Shown here piece by piece: positions 7,705 to 16,558 of a DNA stretch of 42,259 bases. Position 1 is the first letter of the stretch. Each line of letters opens with the position of its first letter. Made by a program: the position numbers and the translations under genes. The notes beneath the pieces were generated by a model. It saw only the letters and a list, made by a program, of their open reading frames with translations. It did no database searches and had not been told where the DNA came from. The DNA is from Alsobacter ponti (lineage in GTDB: Bacteria; Pseudomonadota; Alphaproteobacteria; Rhizobiales; Beijerinckiaceae): assembly GCF_024294805.1 (NCBI RefSeq), contig NZ_JANCLU010000030.1:1-42259 (forward strand), given 5' to 3'.

Positions 7705-8343
7705 CTACAGCGCCGTTCGGGCGCTCCCCCGCCATTGCCGTAGAAGCTCGTCGGTCGCCACGGTCTCCACCTGCTCGCCGAACCGGTTGGCGTAGAGGCT
7801 CATGGTCGCGTCGTGGGTCTCGTCGGCGGAGCTGCATAGCGCATCGGTGACGATGATGACGCGGAAGCCCCAGTCGATCGCCCCCAAAGCGGTGGCGAGC
7901 ACGCAGACATCCGTCTCGCCGCCCGTGACGATCACGGTGTCGACGCCCGCGCCGCGCAGCCGCTCGCTCAGGTCCGTCCCGGTCCACGGCGAATAGACCG
8001 GCTTGTCGAACACGCGGGCCGGCGGGACGAAGACGGCGAGCTCCGGAACGATCTCCAGCATCTCCCGCCCCAGCCGGTCGACGGTCATGGAGGCCCAGCG
8101 CTCGTAGTAGTGCTTCCACATGCCGAAACCCTGGCCAGGGCTTTGCGCGGGAATGAAGCGGGTGAAGATGGTGCGCTCGGGATGGGCGGCGGCGATGGCG
8201 GCGATGTTGGGCACGACGCGCGGCAGCCACGGCACGGCCCATTCCGTGCCCCCGGCGAACATGCGCTGCATGTCGACGCACACATGCACCGCGCTTTCGC
8301 CCGGAGGCCCCCGGCGCAAGCCGCCATTCTTGTCCATCGACAT
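7705..8343 (-). CDS. Isochorismatase-family cysteine hydrolase
   Basis: A 212-residue protein with the full catalytic triad of the isochorismatase/nicotinamidase superfamily: Asp in HVCVDMQRMF, Lys in FDKPVYSPW, and nucleophilic Cys in GGETDVCVLATAL with the usual preceding residues. Length and spacing fit the family. The substrate (an amide, a biuret-like compound or isochorismate) cannot be told, because the neighbours are stress and membrane genes rather than a catabolic operon. ATG 8343 is the first of two close starts (MSM). A possible stress-sigma promoter lies at 8370-8395. Confidence 0.85.
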   Translation of the reverse strand: MSMDKNGGLRRGPPGESAVHVCVDMQRMFAGGTEWAVPWLPRVVPNIAAIAAAHPERTIFTRFIPAQSPGQGFGMWKHYYERWASMTVDRLGREMLEIVPELAVFVPPARVFDKPVYSPWTGTDLSERLRGAGVDTVIVTGGETDVCVLATALGAIDWGFRVIIVTDALCSSADETHDATMSLYANRFGEQVETVATDELLRQWRGSARTAL

Positions 8344-8369
8344 TCCGCACTCCCCGAAAGCCGAGCTTC

Positions 8370-8395
8370 AACGGCGGCCGGGGCGGCTTTGTTTC
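8370..8395 (-). promoter_or_regulatory. Possible EcfG-type promoter for the cysteine hydrolase
   Basis: On the minus strand GAAAC is followed after 17 bases by CGTT, 27 bases before ATG 8343. Alphaproteobacterial general-stress promoters read GGAAC-N16/17-CGTT, so the -10 fits and the -35 has one mismatch. Short motifs like this occur by chance; it is listed because a similar site precedes the next stress-type gene. Confidence 0.25.
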
Positions 8396-8428
8396 CAGCG
8401 CGGGAGGAGGACGGCGCGGGCCGGAAAC

Positions 8429-8914
8429 TCAGCGGGTCCGGATCACGCCGATCTTGCCGCTGGGCTCGAGCGTGACGAGGCGGGTCTGGCCGATTTCCGT
8501 GACGCCCGCTTGCCGCAAGGCCTCGTTCAGGTCGGCCTCGGACACGCCGAACCGCCGCAGCCGATCCGTGTCGAGCCGGCCGTCTTCGGCGAGCGTCGCG
8601 GGCCGGCCTTCCACCACGCGAGAGACGAGCGCGGACCTCGCCGCGGCGTGCGCGAACAGCCAGTGCAGCAGCATCAGCACGGTGGTGGCGGCGAGCGTGC
8701 CGAACAAAGGCGCGCCGCCGGTCAGCGCCCGGCTCAAATTAGAGCCGGCCACGATCGACACGATGATGTCGAGCGCCGCCCATCGCCCGAACACCCGCCG
8801 GCCGAGCAGGCGCACGAGCGCCAGCCCGTACGCGAAGACAACGACCGCCCGGGCGCATTCCTGCAACGCCGAGATGTCGTTCGTCCGGCCGAAAATCGTC
8901 GTGAGCCAGTCCAT
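8429..8914 (-). CDS. DUF421 (YetF-like) membrane protein
   Basis: A 161-residue protein of the DUF421/YetF group. Two or three hydrophobic helices occupy about 18-100, with ALVRLLGRRVFGRWAALDIIVSIVAGS as the recognisable region (membrane helix then a short loop). The C-terminal part (110-161) is a soluble domain with the typical beta-hairpin SEADLNEALRQAGV and a final RLVTLEPSGKIGVI. Family members are inner-membrane proteins of unknown biochemical role, often linked to stress regulons. ATG 8914 lacks a good Shine-Dalgarno sequence. A GGAAC-N17-GGTT sequence ends nine bases before it, consistent with a near-leaderless stress transcript. Confidence 0.85.
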   Translation of the reverse strand: MDWLTTIFGRTNDISALQECARAVVVFAYGLALVRLLGRRVFGRWAALDIIVSIVAGSNLSRALTGGAPLFGTLAATTVLMLLHWLFAHAAARSALVSRVVEGRPATLAEDGRLDTDRLRRFGVSEADLNEALRQAGVTEIGQTRLVTLEPSGKIGVIRTR

Positions 8915-8923
8915 GCGAGTTGA

Positions 8924-8949
8924 ACCGGCCGGGGCCGGCGTCGTTCCGG
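8924..8949 (-). promoter_or_regulatory. Possible EcfG-type promoter for the DUF421 gene
   Basis: On the minus strand GGAAC (8949-8945) is followed after 17 bases by GGTT (8927-8924). It matches the alphaproteobacterial general-stress consensus except for the first -10 base. Transcription would start at or just before the start codon. Confidence 0.35.
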
Positions 8950-8953
8950 GCGC

Positions 8954-9349
8954 TCAGAGCTCGCCCGTCTTGGCCGGCGCGTCTTCCGCCTTGCGCCACG
9001 GCCAGCGCCCCTCGATCTCGATCTCCAGCGAGAAGCTGAGGAAGGTGCGGATGAGCACGATGAGGCCCAGCACCTGGAGGTTTTCGAGCGACGGCGTGAC
9101 CGCCACCGTGCCGATGATATCCGCCGCGACGAGAAGCTCCAGCCCGAGAAGAATGGCGCGGCCCAGATTGGCCCGGTAGCGCCGGAACGCGTCCGGCCAG
9201 CCCACCGTGACCCCCGCCCGCACGAACGCCGCCGACGCAATCACCGCGCCCAGCACCATCACCGCCACCCCGGCCGTCTCGATGCACGCCGCCACCCCGT
9301 GCAGCCACGGATCGATGAGCGTGCGCAGCCCCGACAGGTCCTGCATCAC
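8954..9349 (-). CDS. DUF1622 family membrane protein
   Basis: A 131-residue inner-membrane protein. Hydrophobic helices lie at about 18-42, 65-85 and 92-108. The pattern RRYRANLGRAILLGLELLVAADIIGT, followed by LENLQVLGLIVLIRTFLSFSLEIEIEGRWPW, is the signature I know for DUF1622. The function of the family is unknown. It sits 39 bases upstream of the DUF421 gene in the same direction, and the two could be co-transcribed. Upstream (9350-9737) the sequence changes character toward an AT-rich insertion. Confidence 0.85.
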   Translation of the reverse strand: MMQDLSGLRTLIDPWLHGVAACIETAGVAVMVLGAVIASAAFVRAGVTVGWPDAFRRYRANLGRAILLGLELLVAADIIGTVAVTPSLENLQVLGLIVLIRTFLSFSLEIEIEGRWPWRKAEDAPAKTGEL

Positions 9350-9737
9350 CGCACCGGGCCGGGGTTGCCGAGGCCGGCCGGGGGCTCGGCGAGCGGTCGT
9401 CCGTCAACAGGGTGACATGCGTGGCCCATCATGCGTTCCGAACGCGACATTGCTGCGGGAAACGGGCGGGGGCGGTGGGGTGTTCCGGGGGGGGGGGGAC
9501 GCCGGCTCACGCGGCGAGATTGCGGCCGGCGTCCGCGCCCCGAGGCCGTGTCGCCGTGGGCGCAGCGCATGTCGAGCGGGTATCAGGAGCACTATCGCGC
9601 TTGAGCATGATCCGACGCGGGACTTGTTCCGCCAAGTATAGAGATTTTCGCAACGAGGGACCATCCTATCGCATTCGCACTTGTCGCGATCGCAAGTTTC
9701 TATCAAATTTCGGATAGTAAATTTGCAGGAGTGGGGC
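9350..9737. other. Gene-free junction region with a 12-G tract
   Basis: No convincing gene. The left part is GC-rich and includes an uninterrupted run of twelve G (9487-9498). From about 9630 the composition becomes AT-rich and continues so into the FRG gene. A short inverted repeat, CTATCAAATTTCGGATAG (9700-9717, CTATC/GATAG), lies 20 bases before the FRG start codon and could be an operator. I saw no copy of the tRNA-Glu 3' end here. Confidence 0.6.
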
Positions 9738-10844
9738 ATGGAAGGGCAGTGGTTTGCCAACTTAACAGGCGAAATAAATGAAATAATAATAACTGACATC
9801 GATGAGTTAGACGATAAATATGAAGGTCACTTATATTTATTTAATTCTAATCTCACATATGCGATCATAGCACATCTCAAATTTCCGTCTAAGGATAAAA
9901 GGCAGCGTATTGAGGTGCGACCTCAACCCCTAAATCCATCGACCGGAAACGCATTCAGCATTGAGCAATTTCGGAGAATTTATCCGCATGACTATTTTCC
10001 TGAAATAGTTAATATGCATTTTGAGAAAAGAACTAGGTTCTTGCAAGTTAAGATTAGATCACATGAGTCAGAAAAAAATATAACGTTCGAACGCAGTCGA
10101 GCAGATCGAAAAACACAAATTCGCCCGGAGCGCAACGCAAGAACATGGGACAAATTTAATTCATTTGCGGTGAGATTAGAGCCAAATCGATTCATATTCC
10201 GTGGACAATCTGAGCCTTTCAAATTGCGCACTGCGTTTCACAGAACGAAAAGAAAAGATCTTACGCGTTTCTGGCAATTTGACATACCATTTCTACATAG
10301 GGAGGTATGCGCAAGAACCAGTCATTATTTCGATATAAGCAATTCCCTTCAGAATGGGGCATTTTGGAACCTAATACAACATCACGGCTATCCGACACCA
10401 CTATTAGATTGGTCGCACTCGCCGTTCGTCGCGGCTTTCTTCGCATTCCATAATCCAAGATATAGCCGTGATGGAGACGTGCCTGTTCGAATATTCATGT
10501 TCGACAGGAAGCAGTGGACCGAGGACTTCCCGCAGATAGAATCTACCTCTGGAGTGCCCTTCCACTTCTCAATTTCGGAGACTTTAGCCCTCGAGAATGA
10601 ACGAGCGATCCCGCAACAAGCGATCTTTACTCTTACCAATGTTGATGACATTGAGAGATTCATCGGGGAGAAGGAAAAAGCAGCAAAAAGACGCTACCTA
10701 TGGGCGTTTGACCTACCGTACTCAGATCGTGAAAAGGTCTTGCAACAACTTCGCTTGATGGGAATCACGGCTGCGTCGATGTTCCCAGGCCTCGACGGTA
10801 TTTGCAAAGACTTTCGAGATCGGCATTTCGGGATACAGAATTAG
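9738..10844 (+). CDS. FRG-domain protein on an AT-rich insertion
   Basis: A 368-residue protein from ATG 9738, preceded by CAGGAG. The FRG domain is clear: FIFRGQSE (152-159), then HHGYPTPLLDWSHSPFVAAF (215-234), which matches the family's H-x-G-x-P-T-x-L-L-D-W-T pattern, and a long C-terminal part to 368. Residues 1-75 (W-x-x-N-L-T-G, then a D-I-D-E-L-D-D-K-Y-E-G-H run) look like the beta-rich domain often found before FRG. FRG proteins have unknown biochemistry and occur on mobile and defence-associated DNA. Codon use is AT-rich (many ATA, TTA, AGA), unlike every neighbour, and the gene lies beside the 3' end of tRNA-Glu. This points to horizontal transfer. No partner gene, integrase or antitoxin is present. 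Confidence 0.85.
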   Translation: MEGQWFANLTGEINEIIITDIDELDDKYEGHLYLFNSNLTYAIIAHLKFPSKDKRQRIEVRPQPLNPSTGNAFSIEQFRRIYPHDYFPEIVNMHFEKRTRFLQVKIRSHESEKNITFERSRADRKTQIRPERNARTWDKFNSFAVRLEPNRFIFRGQSEPFKLRTAFHRTKRKDLTRFWQFDIPFLHREVCARTSHYFDISNSLQNGAFWNLIQHHGYPTPLLDWSHSPFVAAFFAFHNPRYSRDGDVPVRIFMFDRKQWTEDFPQIESTSGVPFHFSISETLALENERAIPQQAIFTLTNVDDIERFIGEKEKAAKRRYLWAFDLPYSDREKVLQQLRLMGITAASMFPGLDGICKDFRDRHFGIQN

Positions 10845-11042
10845 AAAATATAATAGCAGATCTGTTTGGGAGCGATCTATCTTCAATAGCTTCAGAAGTG
10901 ATCGCATCAGGAACATAAAACTGCAACATCGAGGCGGAGCGCTATCCAATTTCACCTGAGCTATACGACGCCACACGGATGGGAAGCCAGTGAACTCGCT
11001 TAAAAGCGGCAAGCCCAAAAATGTTGCATAGCTTTTTGAGCT

Positions 11043-11118
11043 TGGCGCTCCCAAGGGGACTCGAACCCCTGTTTTCGCCGTGAGAGGGCGACGTCCTAGA
11101 CCGCTAGACGATGGGAGC
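11043..11118 (-). tRNA. tRNA-Glu (CTC)
   Basis: A 76-base tRNA on the minus strand. The acceptor arms GCTCCCA and TGGGAGC pair. The anticodon loop CTCTCAC, flanked by TCGCC/GGCGA, gives anticodon CTC (Glu). The T arm is AGGGGTTCGAGTCCCCT, discriminator G, and CCA is encoded (TGG at 11043-11045 on the plus strand). The 3' end faces the AT-rich FRG insertion, the usual side for elements that integrate at tRNA genes. Confidence 0.95.
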
Positions 11119-11154
11119 GGAGGGCGGACCTTCGGGAGGGCCGCCGCTGCGGTT

Positions 11155-11183
11155 CCTATAGACAAAGGGGCGGGCGGGGGCAA
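11155..11183 (-). promoter_or_regulatory. Promoter of tRNA-Glu
   Basis: On the minus strand TTGCCC (11183-11178) is followed after exactly 17 bases by TATAGG (11160-11155), 37 bases before the tRNA 5' end. Spacing is ideal for the housekeeping sigma factor and both boxes are fair matches. Confidence 0.5.
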
Positions 11184-11228
11184 GGCCCCGGAGCGGACTT
11201 TTTCGGGCCGCGTGTCCGGCGCGCCGGC

Positions 11229-11615
11229 TCAGGGGCCGGGGGCGAGGACGACGCGGCCGGTCTCGGCGAGGGTGGCGGGGTCGATGAGCAGGACGGTGAA
11301 GCGGCCCTCGGCCTCCACCGTCACCGCAAGGCGGCCCTCGGCCAAAGCGGTCGAGACCACGCGCGAGCCCGGCGGGATGGCGATCTGGCGCGGGGCCTGG
11401 CCGGGCGCGGCGGAAGCCGCCGGGGCCGGCTTTCCGCCGAAGCCCTTGACGGCGCGGACGATCAGCGTGGAAAAGACCACCAGCGCCAGCGCCGCCAGCA
11501 CGACGCCGAGGCCGAGCACCACGAGCTTCAGCACGCGCACGCGGTTCTCCTCGCGCGCCCTCGCCTCGTCGGAGAGGGCGGCCGGCTCGGTCCCGGGTTG
11601 CTCGCTGGCGCTCAT
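11229..11615 (-). CDS. Conserved single-pass membrane protein (DUF6476-like)
   Basis: A 128-residue protein: a charged N-terminus (1-28), one membrane helix LVVLGLGVVLAALALVVFSTLIV (about 31-53), a Pro/Ala linker, then a periplasmic beta-rich tail with GSRVVSTALAEGRLAVTVEAE and VLLIDPATL. It resembles the DUF6476 proteins that lie beside rluD in other alphaproteobacteria; the function is unknown. ATG 11615 is divergent from rluD, with only 15 bases between the two start codons, so each promoter must lie inside the other gene or overlap it. Confidence 0.75.
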   Translation of the reverse strand: MSASEQPGTEPAALSDEARAREENRVRVLKLVVLGLGVVLAALALVVFSTLIVRAVKGFGGKPAPAASAAPGQAPRQIAIPPGSRVVSTALAEGRLAVTVEAEGRFTVLLIDPATLAETGRVVLAPGP

Positions 11616-11630
11616 GTGGAAAGGAATTCC

Positions 11631-12647
11631 GTGAACGAGGACGCGCCCATCCAGGGCAGGATCGAGCTTGTAGCCCGCCCCGAGGACAAAGGCGAGCGGC
11701 TGGACCGCTTTCTCGCCCGCGAGCTGGCGGGCCTGTCGCGCACGCGGCTGAAGGCGCTGGTGCTGGACGGGCAGGTGACGCTCGACGGCAAGGCGGAGCG
11801 CGATCCCGGCCGCAAGCTGCCCGCCGGCGCGGCGCTGGCCGTGGAGGTGCCGCCGCCCGCCCCGGCCGAGCCGGAGGCGCAAACGATCCCGCTCGCCATC
11901 GTTCACGAGGACGCCGACGTGGTGGTGATCGACAAGCCGGCCGGGCTCGTCGTGCATCCGGCGGCGGGCCACGAGAGCGGCACGCTCGTCAACGCGCTGA
12001 TCGCCCACTGCGGCGACAGCCTGTCCGGCATCGGCGGCGTGCGCCGGCCGGGCATCGTCCACCGCCTCGACAAGGACACCAGCGGCCTGCTCGTCGTCGC
12101 CAAGAACGACCGCGCCCACAAGCACCTCGCCGCCCAGTTCGCCGACCACGGCCGCACCGGCGCGCTGGAGCGCGCCTATCGCGCGGTGGTGTGGGGCGTG
12201 CCGCCGCGCAAGCACGGCGTCATCTCGGCCAATCTCGACCGCTCGACGCGCCATCGCGACCGCATGGCCGTCGTGCCGGCCGACCGGGGCCGCGAGGCGG
12301 TGACGCACTATTCGGTCGACGAGGTGTTCGCCGGCGCCAATGGCGAGCGGGTGGCGAGCCTCGTCACCTGCCGGCTGGAAACCGGGCGCACCCACCAGAT
12401 CCGCGTCCACATGTCCCATCTCGGCCATCCGCTGATCGGCGACCGCACCTACGGCATGCACTTCAAGACCAAGGCGGCGCTGCTGGCCCCCAACGCCCGC
12501 GCGGCGGTGGAGGCGTTCGGCCGGCAGGCGCTGCACGCCGCGGTGCTCGGCTTCGAGCATCCCGCGACGGGCGAGGAGATGGCGTTCGAGAGCGAGCTGC
12601 CGGACGACCTCGCGGCGCTGCTGGAGGCGCTGCGCGCCGGAAACTGA
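11631..12647 (+). CDS. rluD: 23S rRNA pseudouridine synthase RluD
   Basis: A 338-residue enzyme that should convert uridines of helix 69 of 23S rRNA (positions 1911, 1915 and 1917 in E. coli numbering) to pseudouridine. An N-terminal S4 RNA-binding domain is seen (ERLDRFLARELAGLSRTRLK, VLDGQVTLDG). The catalytic motif HRLDKDTSGLLVVAKND holds the nucleophilic Asp. Further family motifs are KPAGLVVHPAAGH and RLETGRTHQIRVHMSHLGHP. GTG 11631 is chosen because AAAGGA sits at the right distance and homology starts soon after. An ATG at 11598 has no such site. Confidence 0.92.
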   Translation: MNEDAPIQGRIELVARPEDKGERLDRFLARELAGLSRTRLKALVLDGQVTLDGKAERDPGRKLPAGAALAVEVPPPAPAEPEAQTIPLAIVHEDADVVVIDKPAGLVVHPAAGHESGTLVNALIAHCGDSLSGIGGVRRPGIVHRLDKDTSGLLVVAKNDRAHKHLAAQFADHGRTGALERAYRAVVWGVPPRKHGVISANLDRSTRHRDRMAVVPADRGREAVTHYSVDEVFAGANGERVASLVTCRLETGRTHQIRVHMSHLGHPLIGDRTYGMHFKTKAALLAPNARAAVEAFGRQALHAAVLGFEHPATGEEMAFESELPDDLAALLEALRAGN

Positions 12648-12792
12648 GGCGCTGACGCTGAAACCGGACGGCGCGCGGCGCGTTGCCCGCCCTCTTTCGG
12701 TCAACATGTGGCCGATGATATTGTCCCGTTCGCGGTCGGCGCTTCGCGGCCGCGCGTCGGCCCGCTCGATCGAGGGGCCTTAGGAGGAAGGA

Positions 12793-13704
12793 ATGGCGTC
12801 CGCCGCTCTACCCATCGTCGCCTCGGAAGGCGGCCTGTCACGGTATCTCAACGAGATCCGCAAGTTCCCGATGCTGCAGCCGCAGGAGGAATACATGCTC
12901 GCCAAGCGCTGGCGCGAGCATGAGGACTCCGACGCCGCTCACAAGCTCGTCACCTCGCATCTGCGCCTCGTGGCCAAGATCGCCATGGGCTATCGCGGCT
13001 ACGGCCTGCCGATCGGCGAGGTCATCTCGGAAGGCAATGTCGGCCTGATGCAGGCGGTCAAGCGCTTCGAGCCCGACAAGGGATTCCGCCTGGCCACCTA
13101 CGCCATGTGGTGGATCAAGGCGTCGATCCAGGAATACATCCTGCGCTCGTGGTCGCTCGTGAAGATGGGCACCACCGCCAACCAGAAGAAGCTGTTCTTC
13201 AACCTCCGCAAGGCCAAGAGCCAGATCTCGGCCTTCGAGGAGGGCGACCTGCGGCCCGAGCAGGTGGCCGCCATCGCCACCAAGCTCGGCGTGCACGAGC
13301 AGGAGGTGGTGGAGATGAACCGCCGCCTCGGCGGCGACAGCTCGCTCAACGCGCCCATCCGCACCGACGGCGACGGCGAGGGCGGCGAGTGGCAGGACTG
13401 GCTGGCCGACGACAGCGCCAGCCAGGAGAGCGTGCTCGTGCAGCAGGAGGAGGCGGACAACCGCCACGCCGCGCTGACCGAGGCGCTGCAGGTGCTCAAC
13501 GCGCGCGAGCGGCGTATCTTCGAGGCGCGCCGCCTCTCCGAGGACCCGGTGACGCTGGAAGACCTCTCGGAGGAGTTCGGCGTGTCGCGCGAGCGCGTGC
13601 GGCAGATCGAGGTGCGCGCCTTCGAGAAGGTGCAGAAGGCCGTCCGCGAGGCCGTCGCCCGGCGCGAGGCGGGGGCGCTGTCCCTCGAAGCGCCGGCGCG
13701 CTGA
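12793..13704 (+). CDS. rpoH: Heat-shock sigma factor RpoH (sigma-32)
   Basis: A 303-residue sigma-70 family factor. Region 2 is clear (LVTSHLRLVAKIAMGYRGYG, then FRLATYAMWWIKASIQEYIL), followed by the RpoH box QKKLFFNLR (131-139), the signature that separates sigma-32 from other sigmas. Region 4 with its helix-turn-helix is VTLEDLSEEFGVSRERVRQIE. The product directs RNA polymerase to chaperone and protease genes. A strong AGGAGG lies a few bases before ATG 12793. Upstream, 12648-12792 must hold the promoter, but I could not pick one with confidence. Hyphomicrobiales often carry two rpoH genes; only one is here. Confidence 0.95.
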   Translation: MASAALPIVASEGGLSRYLNEIRKFPMLQPQEEYMLAKRWREHEDSDAAHKLVTSHLRLVAKIAMGYRGYGLPIGEVISEGNVGLMQAVKRFEPDKGFRLATYAMWWIKASIQEYILRSWSLVKMGTTANQKKLFFNLRKAKSQISAFEEGDLRPEQVAAIATKLGVHEQEVVEMNRRLGGDSSLNAPIRTDGDGEGGEWQDWLADDSASQESVLVQQEEADNRHAALTEALQVLNARERRIFEARRLSEDPVTLEDLSEEFGVSRERVRQIEVRAFEKVQKAVREAVARREAGALSLEAPAR

Positions 13705-13728
13705 GCCGGCGCGGCCCGCCGCTTCGCC

Positions 13729-15048
13729 CTATTGCTGCCAGGCCTGCAGGGCGTCCGCGATGGTGCGGTCGCCGGCCTGTCCCTTCTCGAACAGCAGGAT
13801 GGCGCGCCTTCCGTTGGCGTAGCGGAAGGCGATCACCCACCAGTTGCGGTTGCGGATCAGCTCGAGATTGCGCTGCACGTCCTGTGGCAGGTTCGACAGG
13901 CCGATCAGGAACAGGTTCTCCTTGACCGGCACCGCGATGCCGCCCAGCGGCGTGCCCCGCACGCCCTCGTCCTGGCGCATCTCGGGAACCGCCACGTCCT
14001 TCACCGGCCCGTTGGGCAGGCCGGAGGGCGGCATGAACGTCATCTCCACGGTGTGCGAGGCGGGCAGCGCGCCGTCGCGGTTCTTGCGGATGAGCACCGC
14101 CACCTTGAGCCCGGCTTCCGGGATGTCGATGTCGGCGCGGATGCCGGCGTCCAGCGGCTCGCCTGGGCCGCCGACCACGTTGTCGAGACGCCAGATCGCC
14201 CGGCCGCCGACCGGCTTCAGCTCCTGCGTGCCCTCGGGCGGCTGCTCCACCAGCACGGCGCGCTGCGCGGCCGGGATGGCGGGGCCCTGGGCAGGGGCGG
14301 CGGGCGGCTGCCCCGCGGCGGGCGCCGACGGGGCCGGCGCGGCCGGCGCGGGGGAGGGGGACGGCTGGCCGGCTGGAGCGGGGGCCTGCGCGGTGACGGC
14401 GGGCGGCGGCTCGCCGCCGAGCCGCTCCTGCGCCTTGCCCTCGGTCTCGGTGGGACGGGCGGCCTGCGGCTGCGGCGCGAAATCGGACGCCGGACGCTTC
14501 AGCATGATCGCGGCGGCGGCGGTGAGGCCGACCACCACGGCCACCGCGCCGGCGATGACGGCGGCGCGCACCCAGCGGCGGTCCTGCGCCTCCACCCGCG
14601 GGGCGGGCGGGCGCAGGCGTTCGCCGGTGGGCGGGGCGGGCGGCTCGTCGAACCGCTCGGGCTGGTAGGTGAACTCGTCCCGGTAGGCCGCGCCGGCGTC
14701 CGCCGGCTCGGGCGCGGGGGCCTGCTCCGGGGCGGCGGCGCGCGTCTCCTGCCAGGCGCGCAGCGAGGTCTGCGGCTCCGGCGGGGCGGCGGCCTGGGGC
14801 GGGGCCTCGTCGCGCTCCAGCAGGTCGCGGCCGACACCGCCGGCGATCTCCGTCTCGACGCGGCGGATGGCGTCCTCGAGCGAGAGCTGCTCCTGCTCGA
14901 TCTCGGCTTCCGGGATCGGCGGCTCGGAGGAGCGCAGTTGCGCGACCAAAGCGTGCGTCGCCCGCGCGTACAGGGCCTTGCGCTGGTCCGGCGTGCTGTC
15001 GCCGAGATTGGCGACGGCGCGCGAAATGAGCGGGTAATATTCGGCCAT
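13729..15048 (-). CDS. Conserved hypothetical single-pass membrane protein
   Basis: A 439-residue protein. The N-terminal 70 residues (MAEYYPLISRAVANLGDSTP and on) form a small helical domain I recall from other Hyphomicrobiales. A membrane helix spans about 160-182 (VRAAVIAGAVAVVVGLTAAAAIM). A Pro/Ala-rich linker follows (about 195-270), then a C-terminal globular domain (about 275-439) with WRLDNVVGGPGEPLDAGIRA, HTVEMTF and WWVIAFRYANGRRAILLFEKG. The layout suggests a cytoplasmic helical tip and a periplasmic domain; function unknown. It starts 75 bases after purA in the same direction and may be co-transcribed. Confidence 0.75.
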   Translation of the reverse strand: MAEYYPLISRAVANLGDSTPDQRKALYARATHALVAQLRSSEPPIPEAEIEQEQLSLEDAIRRVETEIAGGVGRDLLERDEAPPQAAAPPEPQTSLRAWQETRAAAPEQAPAPEPADAGAAYRDEFTYQPERFDEPPAPPTGERLRPPAPRVEAQDRRWVRAAVIAGAVAVVVGLTAAAAIMLKRPASDFAPQPQAARPTETEGKAQERLGGEPPPAVTAQAPAPAGQPSPSPAPAAPAPSAPAAGQPPAAPAQGPAIPAAQRAVLVEQPPEGTQELKPVGGRAIWRLDNVVGGPGEPLDAGIRADIDIPEAGLKVAVLIRKNRDGALPASHTVEMTFMPPSGLPNGPVKDVAVPEMRQDEGVRGTPLGGIAVPVKENLFLIGLSNLPQDVQRNLELIRNRNWWVIAFRYANGRRAILLFEKGQAGDRTIADALQAWQQ

Positions 15049-15123
15049 GGCCCCTCGGTGACTGGCTTCGCGGACCGCCGCGCACGCCCCTGGCCCGCCC
15101 CCGGCCGGAGGCGGGCTTCCGGT

Positions 15124-16416
<1,293 letters not shown>

Positions 16417-16451
16417 TTCGACACTCTCCACGTCGCCGGCTGGCCCCGGCG

Positions 16452-16490
16452 AAAAACCCCGGTCTATCCGCAAGTCGGACAGCCGGGGCT
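16452..16490 (-). terminator. Terminator-like hairpin between the muiA-like gene and purA
   Basis: On the minus strand CCCCGG-CTGTCCG pairs with CGGATAG-a-CCGGGG around loop ACTTG (one G-T pair, one bulged A) and is followed by TTTTT. It would end transcripts from the upstream muiA-like gene. Only 35 bases remain between it and ATG 16416, so it may instead work as an attenuator in the purA leader. Confidence 0.75.
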
Positions 16491-16558
16491 TGCGCCGGAG
16501 TGTTAGCCAATCGCGCGCGGACCGTAAAGCCGGATGGCGCGCGAGGGTTGTCCCGGAC

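Noticed and set aside
9400-9740. A direct repeat of the tRNA-Glu 3' end (att site) on the far side of the FRG insertion
   Set aside because: I looked for the T-arm sequence and found no convincing copy. The segment near 9665-9690 looks only loosely like a tRNA T-arm and does not match tRNA-Glu.
9738-10844. FRG gene as part of a toxin-antitoxin pair
   Set aside because: No second gene of suitable size with a ribosome site lies within the AT-rich segment; the short reverse-strand frames are shadows.
11229-12707. A 492-residue minus-strand frame covering rluD and the DUF6476-like gene
   Set aside because: Only its last 128 residues look like a real protein; the rest is antisense to rluD, so the gene was cut to ATG 11615.
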